A DNA stretch of 64,000 nt from Streptomyces graminilatus. Its GTDB lineage: Bacteria > Actinomycetota > Actinomycetes > Streptomycetales > Streptomycetaceae. A program made the translations under genes and the position numbers. The notes beneath the pieces were generated by a model. It was not told the DNA's origin. It saw only the letters and a program-made list of their open reading frames with translations, and searched no databases. Position 1 is the first letter of the stretch, and the number at the start of each line of letters is the position of its first letter. The DNA is taken from NCBI RefSeq assembly GCF_001418565.1, contig NZ_LIQQ01000027.1, forward strand, positions 25,543-89,542. Direction: 5' to 3'. This document shows positions 9,139 to 17,780 of this stretch, piece by piece.

Positions 9139-10371
9139 ATGGGTTATCGAGTGGAGGTGCGCGACGCTGCACTCAACCGAATAGGCATCATTGACACCTG
9201 GATCTCGATGGACCTGGTGGTCCGCTACTGCCAACAAGGCTCCTGGCAAATCCTGGTCGGGGCGGGAACTCCTCAGGCCAACCTTCTCCAGAAGGGCGGC
9301 GGAGTCGCAATCTATCAGGATGGCGTCGACCTTCCGATTCTCACGGGACAGATCGAGTCATTTCAGCATTACTGGACCAACAGCCAACACACCTCTCTGG
9401 GGTCGCTGTATTTCGGAGGGAAGTGTGACAACAAGCTGGCTTACAACAAGCTGGCCTTCCCGGACCCGACGAAGGCCGCCACACAACAGTGGCAGGCAGA
9501 CGACAGCGGCCGGAAAGTCTCCGGGCCGGCGGGCCACCTGATCTGGTCCGAGCTGGACCAGGCGATGGGCTCTGGCGCCCTCCCCAACCGCCAGGTGGCC
9601 GGCGTAGTGATCGGCGACGACGCAGCGTTCGGACAGTCCGTCTCGGACAACCTCCAGTGGGACGTCATCGGCACGAAGATCGAGAGCTGGATCGACACCT
9701 CGACGACCGGTTACCGGTTCCTGTACGACCCCGACGCACAGGCCATCAACCTCCACATCTTCACTCCGCGGAACCTCTCCAAGGGCGTCCGCTTCAGCCG
9801 CGACCTGGGCAACCTCCGTGAATTCACATGGTCCTTGACCGCTCCGACCGTCACACGAGTCGTCGTCGCGTGTCAGGGCGCCGGTAAGAACCGCTACCTG
9901 TACCAGCAGATCGACACCGACTCTGAGGCCGAGTGGGGCCTTCAGATCGAACAGTTCCTCGACCGGCGGGACCTGCCCATCAAGGCGGACCCGACGACGG
10001 GCCTGCCCGTGAAGGCCGACCTCTCGGTGACGGACGAGGACTTCGCGACGGCCAAGCAAGCCGTTCTCGATGCCGCCACGGAGGCCCTGAACACCGGCGC
10101 CAAGAACGGGAACTTCCAGCTCTATCCGATCGACACCCCCCTTATCCAATTCGGCCGGGACTATTTCGTCGGCGACATCGTCACCGTCTCCATTGACGGA
10201 GTCGAGTACACGGACATCGTGCGCGAGGTCTCCATCACCGTGGATCAGGGCGGACAAACAGAGACTGTGTCTCCATCCATCGGCGAGCAAGGATCGGGTA
10301 ACCCACTAAACCTTTACAAGACGGTTTTTGAAATGCGCGAAAAGCTGCGCAAGCTAGAGGCGAGGATGTAA
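9139..10371 (+). CDS. Siphovirus Gp37-like tail protein
   Basis: 410 residues, following Dit by 12 bases. The N-terminal pattern YRVEVRDAALNRIGIIDTW, the central GSLYFGGKCDNKLAYNKLAF and the C-terminal YFVGDIVTVSIDGVEYTDIV with VREVSITVDQGG match the ReqiPepy6 Gp37-like family found directly after Dit in many actinobacterial siphophages. These proteins have the role of the tail-associated lysin / baseplate hub. The stop overlaps the next start (TAATG). Confidence 0.75.
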   Translation: MGYRVEVRDAALNRIGIIDTWISMDLVVRYCQQGSWQILVGAGTPQANLLQKGGGVAIYQDGVDLPILTGQIESFQHYWTNSQHTSLGSLYFGGKCDNKLAYNKLAFPDPTKAATQQWQADDSGRKVSGPAGHLIWSELDQAMGSGALPNRQVAGVVIGDDAAFGQSVSDNLQWDVIGTKIESWIDTSTTGYRFLYDPDAQAINLHIFTPRNLSKGVRFSRDLGNLREFTWSLTAPTVTRVVVACQGAGKNRYLYQQIDTDSEAEWGLQIEQFLDRRDLPIKADPTTGLPVKADLSVTDEDFATAKQAVLDAATEALNTGAKNGNFQLYPIDTPLIQFGRDYFVGDIVTVSIDGVEYTDIVREVSITVDQGGQTETVSPSIGEQGSGNPLNLYKTVFEMREKLRKLEARM

Positions 10372-11450
10372 TGAGCAACGAAATCAGTTACCCATTTACC
10401 GCCGATAGCGCTGGTGGCGGATCTCAGATGGTGACTCAGGCACAGTGGCAATACATGTCACGACAGTTCGCCAAGGACCGGGTTGACTACCGGCTTTCCG
10501 CTGCGAGCCTCGTCGCGTCAGATCTTCCTTTCTATGCCCAGGTAGTCAACGGCACCACGGTTTCCATTGCCCCCGGTAGGGCCTTGGTAGGCGGATTCTA
10601 TTATCAGCTCACTGCCACGAACACGGTTACTATCGCGGGGAATACAGGCGCCCTCCCACGAATCGACCTGATCGTCCTCCGTGCCAACCTGACCGCCGGC
10701 GCTGTCAACCTGGCCGTCGTCCAGGGCCAGGCCGCGGCTTCACCAAAGGTTCCGGTGCTCACCAAGACCTATGGCGCCACGTGGGAGATGCCTCTACACC
10801 AGGTGAGCGTTCCCGCTAACAGCGGTGCCATGGGCGTCATCAACGTCATGCCCTTCGACACGGCCGAGCATGTAGCAGTTCCATGGAACGTCACCGCAGC
10901 ATCAGCCCTGCAATCAGTCGGCACGTTCGTGTACGACATGGACAACAATACGTCCGACACCCAGACCGAGTATTTCGTTGGGCGTGACGCCCTCGCAGTC
11001 ACACGGGACCTGGGCCAGGGGCGCACCTATACCCCGTCTCTGGTCAACGTCAATGACGGCCTACCGTCCGCGAACAGGACAGGGCGTTGGCGTTGGATTG
11101 CCCCTGGCGTCGTCTATTTCTCCCTCTCCATAGTCAACGACTACGAGGACCGGGGGATCGTACGCATAGGCTCGGGGGCTATTGGCATATCACTGCCACA
11201 GCCAGCCGCTAGCGCTACCGGGCAGTTTCTCGGTGGATGGATTTCGAATCCGCAAAGAGGCGGAAACATGCCCAACACCATCGATATCAGCGCGCACATC
11301 AACAAGAGCAGCACTGCTCAGACGGTTGCGTGGCTCTACTACCCCAGCACTTCAAATCTCGCTGAGGGCCAGGACTGGCTACCCGCAATCCCGCTCAGAT
11401 CGACCGTGACGATTTCCGGAGTGTACGAGACGAACACCTTCGGCAACTAA
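10371..11450 (+). CDS. Minor tail protein / baseplate component
   Basis: 359 residues, coupled to the preceding gene by an overlapping start. The N-terminal 150 residues (YPFTADSAGGGSQMVTQAQW, APGRALVGGFYYQLTATNTV, GALPRIDLIVLR) match the N-terminal domain seen in baseplate upper-protein-like tail components of Gram-positive phages. The C-terminal half is a beta-rich domain (RTGRWRWIAPGVVYFSLSI) that could bind the host surface. No enzymatic motif seen. Confidence 0.65.
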   Translation: MSNEISYPFTADSAGGGSQMVTQAQWQYMSRQFAKDRVDYRLSAASLVASDLPFYAQVVNGTTVSIAPGRALVGGFYYQLTATNTVTIAGNTGALPRIDLIVLRANLTAGAVNLAVVQGQAAASPKVPVLTKTYGATWEMPLHQVSVPANSGAMGVINVMPFDTAEHVAVPWNVTAASALQSVGTFVYDMDNNTSDTQTEYFVGRDALAVTRDLGQGRTYTPSLVNVNDGLPSANRTGRWRWIAPGVVYFSLSIVNDYEDRGIVRIGSGAIGISLPQPAASATGQFLGGWISNPQRGGNMPNTIDISAHINKSSTAQTVAWLYYPSTSNLAEGQDWLPAIPLRSTVTISGVYETNTFGN

Positions 11451-11465
11451 ATAGGAGGGTGCCTC

Positions 11466-12992
11466 ATGGCACGACAACTGTTCGGCGGAACAGCGGACAG
11501 CGTGGCCGAAGACGCAACCGGCGCCCGAGTAGCCAACGCCATAGGAACCGTCTGGAACGGACCCAGCGCAGGGGCCACCCGACTCGCTGACCTCACCGAC
11601 GAGAGCGGCGCCCCGATCGACCACCTCACGGCAGATAGCAACGGCTACGTCGCAGCCTTCTACGGCCCGGACGGGTACGCGCGAGTGTGGGTGGACTTCG
11701 GGGCCGGGAAGGTGGCCCTGGTCTCCGTCACGGTCGGAGAGCGGTTCGACTCCCATCTCACCGCTGTTGACCCCCATGGGGACCGCAGCTATGTGGACTC
11801 CAACTTCGTCAAGACCAGCGATGCCGGGTGGGTGACCGAAGCGAACGCAGTGGTATCGCGTCAGAAGGGCATCCATGTCCCGCCTTCCTGGGGCGAGTTC
11901 TGGCGTCCGAAGCGCGCCGCCGCAAAGCTCGCAAGCGGCAAGGCAACCGTCGCCGTTGTTGGAGGCTCCGCGGCTGCTGGCTTCAACGCGTCCAACCTGC
12001 GCACGAAGAGCTGGCCGGGGGCCCTTGCCACCAACCTTCAGACCGTCTTCGGCGACGGCGGATCAGGCTTCTACAGCGCACTCGTCAGCTCTCAGGGCAT
12101 CGGCGGCTCAGACTCCGCCGCAATCACACAGTGGACCACTTCGGGCGGCCTCGTCACCCAGACCGGTACATGGACCATCGGCGGGTACCCGGCCGGACCC
12201 GGCTGGGGCTACCTCTACAGCTCGACCAACGGCAGCACGTTGACCTTCACCGTGCGAGGCTCCTCGGTCACGATCTACACCCTCGGAGCTGACGGGGCGC
12301 ACTCCCCCTGGACCTACAGCATCGACGGGGCTACGGCTGTCGCCGTCACCGACACCGCGACCACCGGTCTGGCCGTACTCACAAAGACCATCACCGGCCT
12401 GTCCACTGGCACCCACACGGTCAAGCTCACTCACACCGGTACGTCGTCTCAGTACCTCTCAGTCTGCGGAGTCACTGCCGAGAACGCGACCGGTGTCGTG
12501 GTCAACAACTTCGGCAAGCGCAATGCCAGCGCAGCCCAGTACGTCACGCCGATGAAGCTCGGCTGGAGCGGTGGCCCCAACTACCCGGCCGACGTAGTCA
12601 TTTACCAGGTCAGTACGGACGACATCGTGAATGGCACCTCAGCTGACGCATGGGCGACCAGCGTGCGCCAGCACCTCTCATACATCCGTGACGGGGGTTC
12701 CGCCGTAGGCAACACGGACCTCGTCATCGTCCTGCCGCACATCGGCCAGGCCGACTTCTCGAACCAGCGCTACCAGGACTACGTGGATCGCGCTCACGGT
12801 CTGGCGACCACCTTCGAAGCCGCCCTCATCGACCTGTGGGGCATAGGCCGAAATTCCTGGAACTACTGGAACTCACTGGGATATTGGTCAAACCCGGCGT
12901 CTCCCGGCGCCGCTGGCACTGACGCCGTCTTCATGTCGGACGCCGGCCACTCCTATGTCGCGGGAGTAATCAATTCGCTCCTCGCGAGCTGA
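11466..12992 (+). CDS. Tail protein with SGNH-hydrolase domain
   Basis: 508 residues, SD AGGAGGG before ATG. Residues 1-110 are a virion-attachment region (ARVANAIGTVWNGPS, YVAAFYGPDGYARVWVDFG). From about residue 160 an SGNH/GDSL-type esterase fold follows: VAVVGGSAAAGFN carries the candidate nucleophile Ser168, block III is the variant QVSTDDIVNG, and block V is SDAGHS with Asp492 and His495 near the C terminus. A carbohydrate-binding-like beta insert lies between blocks I and III. Such tail enzymes remove O-acetyl groups from cell-surface polymers during adsorption. Substrate unknown. Confidence 0.75.
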   Translation: MARQLFGGTADSVAEDATGARVANAIGTVWNGPSAGATRLADLTDESGAPIDHLTADSNGYVAAFYGPDGYARVWVDFGAGKVALVSVTVGERFDSHLTAVDPHGDRSYVDSNFVKTSDAGWVTEANAVVSRQKGIHVPPSWGEFWRPKRAAAKLASGKATVAVVGGSAAAGFNASNLRTKSWPGALATNLQTVFGDGGSGFYSALVSSQGIGGSDSAAITQWTTSGGLVTQTGTWTIGGYPAGPGWGYLYSSTNGSTLTFTVRGSSVTIYTLGADGAHSPWTYSIDGATAVAVTDTATTGLAVLTKTITGLSTGTHTVKLTHTGTSSQYLSVCGVTAENATGVVVNNFGKRNASAAQYVTPMKLGWSGGPNYPADVVIYQVSTDDIVNGTSADAWATSVRQHLSYIRDGGSAVGNTDLVIVLPHIGQADFSNQRYQDYVDRAHGLATTFEAALIDLWGIGRNSWNYWNSLGYWSNPASPGAAGTDAVFMSDAGHSYVAGVINSLLAS

Positions 12993-13005
12993 CTAAGGAG
13001 GATCA

Positions 13006-13986
13006 ATGGGAAACCCCCAGATGCCGCAGGTAATCGCTGTGGCCAAGTCACAGGTTGGGTACCGCGAGGGCTACGCCGAAGGCGGCTGGACCAACATCAC
13101 GAAGTACGCGGCTGAAGTGCCCGGCCTCAGCTGGGCTCAAGGTCAGAGCTGGTGCGCCGTGTTCACGAGCTGGGTAGCGATGCGAGCCGGCGTTCCGTCC
13201 CTCTTCCCTCGTACCGCTGACTGCTCGGCCGCAGTCACCTGGTTCTCCAGCGCAAGCCGCTGGAGCTGGTACCCCGCCGTAGGCGCTCAGGTCATGTACG
13301 GAACTTCCGGACAGGACCACACGGGAATCGTCTATGCCTACGACGCCACTTACATTTGGACGATCGAGGCAAATACGAATGACAACGGGTCGAGCGAGGG
13401 TGACGGAGTCTATTTCCGCAAGCGCAAGCGCTCCGATGCGAATGTCTACGGGTACGGACTCCCTTCCTACTCGGAAGGCGTCACCACGGCAGACCCGGCC
13501 AAGAACGGCGTCAGCGGCTACACCTACGCCGTGAGCAGCCTCGGCCCTGGCCCGGCCTCGCTCCAGCCGGGCGGCCTGATGACGAACAACCTCGTCGCCG
13601 ACACACTCTCGGTCGACGGCACGGCCAACGCCGGCCGCGTGTTCATCCAGCAGAACGACACGTCGACCGTGGGCCTGGAGGTCGTCTCCGCATCCTCCTC
13701 TGCCACCAGTCTGGCCCTGTTCAAGGACGCCAACGGCAATGTGGTCTTCGAGATCACGGGAGCCGGAAACCCTGTCTCCCGCGCGACCCACTACTTCCCC
13801 GCCGCGCTCCAGCTCGGTGCGACCGCCGCGGACCTCGGGGGCTCCGCTGGCGCGGTCCTTTCGATGAAGAACGCGACCACCGCCCCCACCACCAACCCGA
13901 CCGGCGGAGGAATCCTCTTCGCCTCTGGCGGCGCCCTCAAGTGGCGAGGCAGCAGCGGGACGGTAACCACCATCGCACCTGCGTAA
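13006..13986 (+). CDS. CHAP hydrolase fused to a tail-fibre-like domain
   Basis: 326 residues, SD AAGGAGG. Residues 1-165 are a CHAP/NlpC-like amidase-endopeptidase with Cys50 in GQSWCAVFTSW and His105 in GQDHTGIVYAYD, followed by GVYFRKRKR. Residues 185-326 are fibre-like (LVADTLSVDGTANAGRVFI, ATHYFPAALQLGATAADLGG, GGGILFASGGALKWRG), a pattern seen in phage fibre C-termini. The N-terminal half is clearly related to the endolysin at 14,325-15,161, with the catalytic pair at the same residue numbers. A virion-associated wall hydrolase is the likely role. Confidence 0.8.
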   Translation: MGNPQMPQVIAVAKSQVGYREGYAEGGWTNITKYAAEVPGLSWAQGQSWCAVFTSWVAMRAGVPSLFPRTADCSAAVTWFSSASRWSWYPAVGAQVMYGTSGQDHTGIVYAYDATYIWTIEANTNDNGSSEGDGVYFRKRKRSDANVYGYGLPSYSEGVTTADPAKNGVSGYTYAVSSLGPGPASLQPGGLMTNNLVADTLSVDGTANAGRVFIQQNDTSTVGLEVVSASSSATSLALFKDANGNVVFEITGAGNPVSRATHYFPAALQLGATAADLGGSAGAVLSMKNATTAPTTNPTGGGILFASGGALKWRGSSGTVTTIAPA

Positions 13987-13995
13987 GGAGGACCC

Positions 13996-14259
13996 ATGGA
14001 TGTTCAGGCCCTCATGGCTTACGCGGGGATGGCCGCTACTGCCATAGCCGCCGTTGTGATGACGAAGGCCGCATGGCGGATCAATACCGCGAAGGTCTGG
14101 AAAGAGGAAGCCGAAGCCCAGAAGGCTCGCGCTGACCGCCTTTCGGAAGACCTGACTGAGATCAAGGAACGGCTGACTCGGATTGAGGACGAGAACAAGC
14201 GGCTTGTGGAGCTGCTGACTGCACTCGATCCCGAGAGAGTTGCCGCACTCCGTATCTGA
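13996..14259 (+). CDS. Membrane-anchored coiled-coil protein, holin/spanin candidate
   Basis: 87 residues, SD AAGGAGG. An N-terminal transmembrane segment (residues 6-24, LMAYAGMAATAIAAVVMTK) is followed by a charged coiled coil (EEAEAQKARADRLSEDLTEI onward). Located between two wall-hydrolase genes in the lysis module. Size and topology fit a small holin-associated protein. The lack of a second membrane segment makes a classical class I or II holin less likely. Confidence 0.55.
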   Translation: MDVQALMAYAGMAATAIAAVVMTKAAWRINTAKVWKEEAEAQKARADRLSEDLTEIKERLTRIEDENKRLVELLTALDPERVAALRI

Positions 14260-14272
14260 CAAACACTTCCTC

Positions 14273-14303
14273 GGAGGCCGGGTTTCTCCCCGGCCTCCTT
14301 TTT
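14273..14303 (+). terminator. Intrinsic terminator before the endolysin
   Basis: Stem GGAGGCCGGG/CCCGGCCTCC with a six-base loop and TTTTT. It separates the tail module from the endolysin-holin pair, which therefore may be read through or have a separate promoter. Confidence 0.8.
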
Positions 14304-14324
14304 CATGCCCTGAAGGGGGTCATC

Positions 14325-15161
14325 ATGAGTGGTGCCGCAGAACTGATTCGCATAGCAAAGGCAGAAGTTGGCTACAAGGAAGGCTTCGCCAACGGCCACT
14401 GGGACAACACGGAGAAGTACGCCGGGCAGGTGCCCGGCATGGCATGGGTGAGCGCCGGCCACTACCCATGGTGCGCACTCTTCGTCTCCTGGGCGGCCCT
14501 GAAGTCTGGGAACAACGACCTCTTCCCGCGTACCGCGTCCTGCGCCTACGCGCTCGACTGGTTCCGAAAGAAGGGCCGGTTCAGCGAGTACCCGGCGATC
14601 GGCGCCCAGGTGCTCTTCGGCCCGAACGGCGGGACCCACACCGGCATCGTCTATGCCTATGACTCGACCTACGTCTACACCGTCGAGGGGAACACCAACA
14701 CCAGCGGTTCCCCGGAGGGCAACGGGGTCTACCTCCGCAAGCGTGCTCGCCGAGACGCGAGCACCTACGGCTACGGCCTGCCGAAGTTCCCCGAGGGCGT
14801 GACCACTGCGGACCCTGCTCTCAAGGGCAAGTCCGGCTTCACGTACGCCGCAAAGGCTGACGGCCCTGCGGCCAAGCACGCGGCCCCGAAGGCGGGCCTG
14901 AAGAAGGTCATCGTGAAGTCCGGCATGACGCTTTCCTCGATCGCCCTGGCTGCGGGCGTCACCCTCGCGTCCCTGCTGACGGCCAACCCGAGCCTCAAGA
15001 ACCCGGACAAGATCCAGCCCGGCCAGACCATCACTGTGCCGGCGAAGCCGTCGCCGACCGCGACGAAGAAGCCTGCGAGCAAGCCCAGCGCGAAGCCGAC
15101 CAAGTCGGCGACCGCCAAGGCGACTCCGAAGGCAACCAGCACCAAGCCCTCTTGCAAGTGA
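14325..15161 (+). CDS. Endolysin: CHAP domain plus LysM
   Basis: 278 residues, start after GAAGGGGG. Residues 1-160 are a CHAP-type domain with Cys50 (HYPWCALFVSW) and His105 (GGTHTGIVYAYD). Residues about 195-240 form a LysM wall-binding repeat (VKSGMTLSSIALAAGVT, ending KIQPGQTITVPAK). The tail is a Lys/Pro/Ala/Thr-rich disordered stretch. It should cut peptide bridges in peptidoglycan after holin release. No signal peptide is visible, so it depends on the holin. Closely related to the CHAP half of the gene at 13,006-13,986, indicating a duplication inside the prophage. Confidence 0.88.
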   Translation: MSGAAELIRIAKAEVGYKEGFANGHWDNTEKYAGQVPGMAWVSAGHYPWCALFVSWAALKSGNNDLFPRTASCAYALDWFRKKGRFSEYPAIGAQVLFGPNGGTHTGIVYAYDSTYVYTVEGNTNTSGSPEGNGVYLRKRARRDASTYGYGLPKFPEGVTTADPALKGKSGFTYAAKADGPAAKHAAPKAGLKKVIVKSGMTLSSIALAAGVTLASLLTANPSLKNPDKIQPGQTITVPAKPSPTATKKPASKPSAKPTKSATAKATPKATSTKPSCK

Positions 15162-15180
15162 CCCCCGCTTAGGAGCCTCT

Positions 15181-15489
15181 ATGAAGGAATTCATTGCCCG
15201 GCACGCTGTCCGCCTGATCGGTCTGCTCGGCTCGATCACGCCCGTCCTGGTCGCTCGATACCCCGGCGTTCCGTGGGAAGCCCTGGTGGGTGTCGGAGCC
15301 GCGTTCCTCGGCCTCGGTGAGGTCGCTCAGCGCAAGCACGACACCAAGACTGCCGCCGCGTGGGCCCTGGCCGAGGCCGGTCAGTACGCGCTTCGCGAGA
15401 TCGAGCGTCTCCAGAACAAGGCCGCTGCGGAGGACGAGTTCGCTGCGACTTCGCACGAGCCCGCTGCCCATCCGCCCTACACGGCCTGA
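15181..15489 (+). CDS. Holin candidate
   Basis: 102 residues. SD TAGGAG before ATG. Two hydrophobic segments (about residues 10-25, AVRLIGLLGSITPVLVA, and 30-47, PWEALVGVGAAFLGLG) are followed by a charged C-terminal half. Placed immediately after the endolysin as the last late gene. This matches the small class II-like holins of Streptomyces phages that release endolysin through the membrane. Confidence 0.7.
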   Translation: MKEFIARHAVRLIGLLGSITPVLVARYPGVPWEALVGVGAAFLGLGEVAQRKHDTKTAAAWALAEAGQYALREIERLQNKAAAEDEFAATSHEPAAHPPYTA

Positions 15490-15538
15490 CGGCCCAAGAG
15501 CTGAGGTAGAGGGGTCTACCTCGGGTGAGAGATGAACT

Positions 15539-15568
15539 GCCCCCCAGCCTTCGGGCTGGGGGGCTTTT
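15539..15568 (+). terminator. End of late operon
   Basis: GCCCCCCAGCC-TTCG-GGCTGGGGGGC-TTTT, a strong stem with a stable UUCG tetraloop. It ends rightward late transcription just before the convergent early genes. Confidence 0.9.
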
Positions 15569-15592
15569 CTGCGTTCCGGCTATGATGTAGCT

Positions 15593-15629
15593 GCACGGCC
15601 CTGGATACTTTGGCGTTCCAGGGCCGTGC
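15593..15629. repeat. ACTTTGGC-loop hairpin, copy 1
   Basis: Perfect 13-bp stem GCACGGCCCTGGA/TCCAGGGCCGTGC closed by the loop TACTTTGGCGT. It lies between the convergent late and early operons. The loop octamer ACTTTGGC recurs in three other hairpins of the early region (19,678; 25,599; 27,063). There is no T-run, so it is not a plain terminator. Confidence 0.75.
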
Positions 15630-15641
15630 GGCCGTTCGTGA

Positions 15642-15860
15642 TCAGAACCGGGTCAGCACCCCATCGACGTACCCGAGGGGCACCACATCAGTGTGAGGCT
15701 CTCGCGTGTCAGGGTCATCAATCCGGTAGTGATGTCTGCCATGCTGGTCCTCAATCAGGACCAGGGGATCAGCTCCGCACCGACGGCACCGGAAAAAAGC
15801 GAACTCAGCCTGACTCGCCGACGGGCTTATATCGCTCGGGCTTTTGAGAACTGCTGCCAC
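15642..15860 (-). CDS. Small zinc-ribbon-like protein
   Basis: 72 residues, last gene of the leftward early operon. Contains one CxxC pair (FFRCRRCGADP) followed by an acidic/His segment (EDQHGRHHYRIDDPD). Could bind a metal, but a second ligand pair is not evident. No family recognised. Confidence 0.5.
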   Translation of the reverse strand: MAAVLKSPSDISPSASQAEFAFFRCRRCGADPLVLIEDQHGRHHYRIDDPDTREPHTDVVPLGYVDGVLTRF

Positions 15861-15915
15861 AGGGCTCCTCCCAACCTTGGGTTTTACTGAGATTCTGCCA
15901 CTTGTAGGCCAGATA

Positions 15916-15941
15916 AGAAAAGCGCCCTTGCACGGGGCGCA
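15916..15941 (-). terminator. Leftward terminator after the DUF6884 gene
   Basis: On the minus strand, GCGCCC and GGGCGC form a stem followed by TTTTC, directly downstream of the stop at 15,972. Confidence 0.65.
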
Positions 15942-15971
15942 CTCTTCTCTGCTGAGGCATATCGGATGGAT

Positions 15972-17780
15972 TCACTTTCCCGTCCTCCGGTACTCCTCGC
16001 AACGGCGCTTCCAGTACGCCTTGGCCTGGTCCGTGTTACCTTCCTCAGCCAGTTCGAGGAAGTTGGCTGGCACCTCGTAGCCGCCAGGCGGCATCGTCTC
16101 CTCAACTGCCGCGGGCTCCTCCTTCCGCATGGGGGTCTGTGCGGGGGACCAGTGGATCTGAGAGACCAGGCTGCACGTCATAACCTTCTGATCCGTCTTC
16201 ACGTCGATCAGGTCGTACCGGCCCTCTCCGATGTAGATGACATTGACCTTCACCCACTGACCCGGCTGAGGGTTTCTCTTGCCTGCCTTGCCACCGAACC
16301 AGACGACCAGGCCATGTGAGTGGTACCGCCCTGGCAGGCCCATGACGTTCCGGAACTGGCCGGACTTCCACTCGTCCGGTCCTTCGTGCTCCTGGTCCTG
16401 GTGCTCGTCCTCGTCCAACGGGTCACCGCTGTACATCTCAGCGAGCTGCTTGAGCTGCTGCCCTATACCGCCCTTCAGCGGCGCCTCTGCGTCCGGCCAG
16501 ATTTGCCGAGCCGCCTTCACGTACCTCTCTCCGCCGAGGACGGTGACCGTCGCGTTCTTCAGGCCCAGCTCCTCGACCTGTCGCTTCACGAATCCGAGAC
16601 GGACACTGTCCTTGTCGCCCATCGTCACGTCGTAGTTCTCGATCTCCTCGGTGAGAGGGATCAGCCCGTACTTCGCGCTGAGGACCATCGTCACGCCGTC
16701 CATGACCTCTGAGGCCATCAGGCAGGCGGTGAAGTAGTTCCCGATGTAGCGCTCGCCGGCGGGGATCTTCCCCTGCCTCTGGGACTTCTTTCCGCCGCAG
16801 GCCACCAAGACCAGGCGCTTCGTCGCCTCCTTGGGGGCGTCATCCTCTTCGCCCGTCCCGAGGTAGCCGTTGATGAGTCGCCCGGTCTGCTCGTACGCCC
16901 CGGTGTGGGTGCCGATGAACTTCAGAGCCGCCCGCTTCACGGCACTGCTGTCGTAGTCCTTGAACCGGTCCATCTTCCCCAGGAGCCACCCCAGGGTTTC
17001 GGTGCGGACGCGGCCCGAGGCTCCAGTCTTCGCCCACGTCATGGCCAAGAGGTCTTCCTTCACGGCCTCCGGGATGCTCGTGTCCTTCGCGAAGTCCGAG
17101 ACGTACGGACTGACCAGGCTGCCTGACAGGCTTGCGGGAAGTTTGATCTCGTGCCGGGTCTCGCGCGGGTCATCCGGCGCGTAGTCCATCTCATGACGGG
17201 CCAAGATGCTCTTCCCCGCCATCCACTCATTGTTGTTGTCGTTCTTGATCACCCACTTTCGGGCCTGCCTGATCAGCACGCCGAGGGCGCTGTTCGTCAG
17301 GGGGACCGTGGTCGACCTCTGGGAGTTACCGAGTCCGAGCGCCTTGCAGGCGTCCATCAGATCCCGCTCGGCCTGGGTATCCGCGTCCATAGTCCGTGTC
17401 GCCCACTTACGGGCCGTCGCCGGAAGGTGGACCTCGATCTTGTTCGTCATGCTGATCTCCACTTCGGTTTCATGACTGTCGTTGAGGATGTTGAGTACGG
17501 GCACGTCAATGCGCCCCGTGCATACGTCGCAGTCGCATTCGTGATGCATGCAGAAGCAGCCGAGTTCATCGCACAGCCGGTCAGGGCCCCTGCCATTTCC
17601 CTGGTCGTACCAAGTGGGGTAGACCACGTGCTGACGGCTATACGGATGTCCGTGAGGGAGGGGCCGGCCCTCACAGTCGGCCCGTGCTCTCTCTGCGTTC
17701 TCGGGCGCAAGAAAGGCCGCCCTGCACGTGGTGCACTGAAGGCGGCCTTCTGGTCGTTTCCTAAGGGTGTGTCTACTCAA
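15972..17780 (-). CDS. DUF6884-domain phage protein with Cys-rich N-terminus
   Basis: 602 residues if started at the TTG at 17,780, which overlaps the previous stop and has GGAAG upstream. An in-frame ATG with GGAG at 17,450 would give 492 residues. The first 110 residues hold Cys clusters (LQCTTCRAAF; CDELGCFCMHHECDCDVC) that could bind zinc. Residues about 310-450 are a DUF6884-type domain: RLVLVACGGKKSQ, GERYIGNYFTACL, VLSAKYGLIPLTEEIENYD, VTVLGGERYV. The C-terminal 130 residues are strand-rich (GRYHSHGLVVWFGGKAG). The domain's activity is not established. It occurs in actinophages and in neighbourhoods of nucleic-acid modification genes, so a role in nucleotide or DNA/RNA chemistry is only inferred. 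Confidence 0.7.
   Translation of the reverse strand: MSRHTLRKRPEGRLQCTTCRAAFLAPENAERARADCEGRPLPHGHPYSRQHVVYPTWYDQGNGRGPDRLCDELGCFCMHHECDCDVCTGRIDVPVLNILNDSHETEVEISMTNKIEVHLPATARKWATRTMDADTQAERDLMDACKALGLGNSQRSTTVPLTNSALGVLIRQARKWVIKNDNNNEWMAGKSILARHEMDYAPDDPRETRHEIKLPASLSGSLVSPYVSDFAKDTSIPEAVKEDLLAMTWAKTGASGRVRTETLGWLLGKMDRFKDYDSSAVKRAALKFIGTHTGAYEQTGRLINGYLGTGEEDDAPKEATKRLVLVACGGKKSQRQGKIPAGERYIGNYFTACLMASEVMDGVTMVLSAKYGLIPLTEEIENYDVTMGDKDSVRLGFVKRQVEELGLKNATVTVLGGERYVKAARQIWPDAEAPLKGGIGQQLKQLAEMYSGDPLDEDEHQDQEHEGPDEWKSGQFRNVMGLPGRYHSHGLVVWFGGKAGKRNPQPGQWVKVNVIYIGEGRYDLIDVKTDQKVMTCSLVSQIHWSPAQTPMRKEEPAAVEETMPPGGYEVPANFLELAEEGNTDQAKAYWKRRCEEYRRTGK

Noticed and set aside
13048..14262. 404-codon frame antisense to the CHAP-fibre gene
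   Set aside because: Shadow of a real gene; no SD, low-complexity Arg/Gly content.
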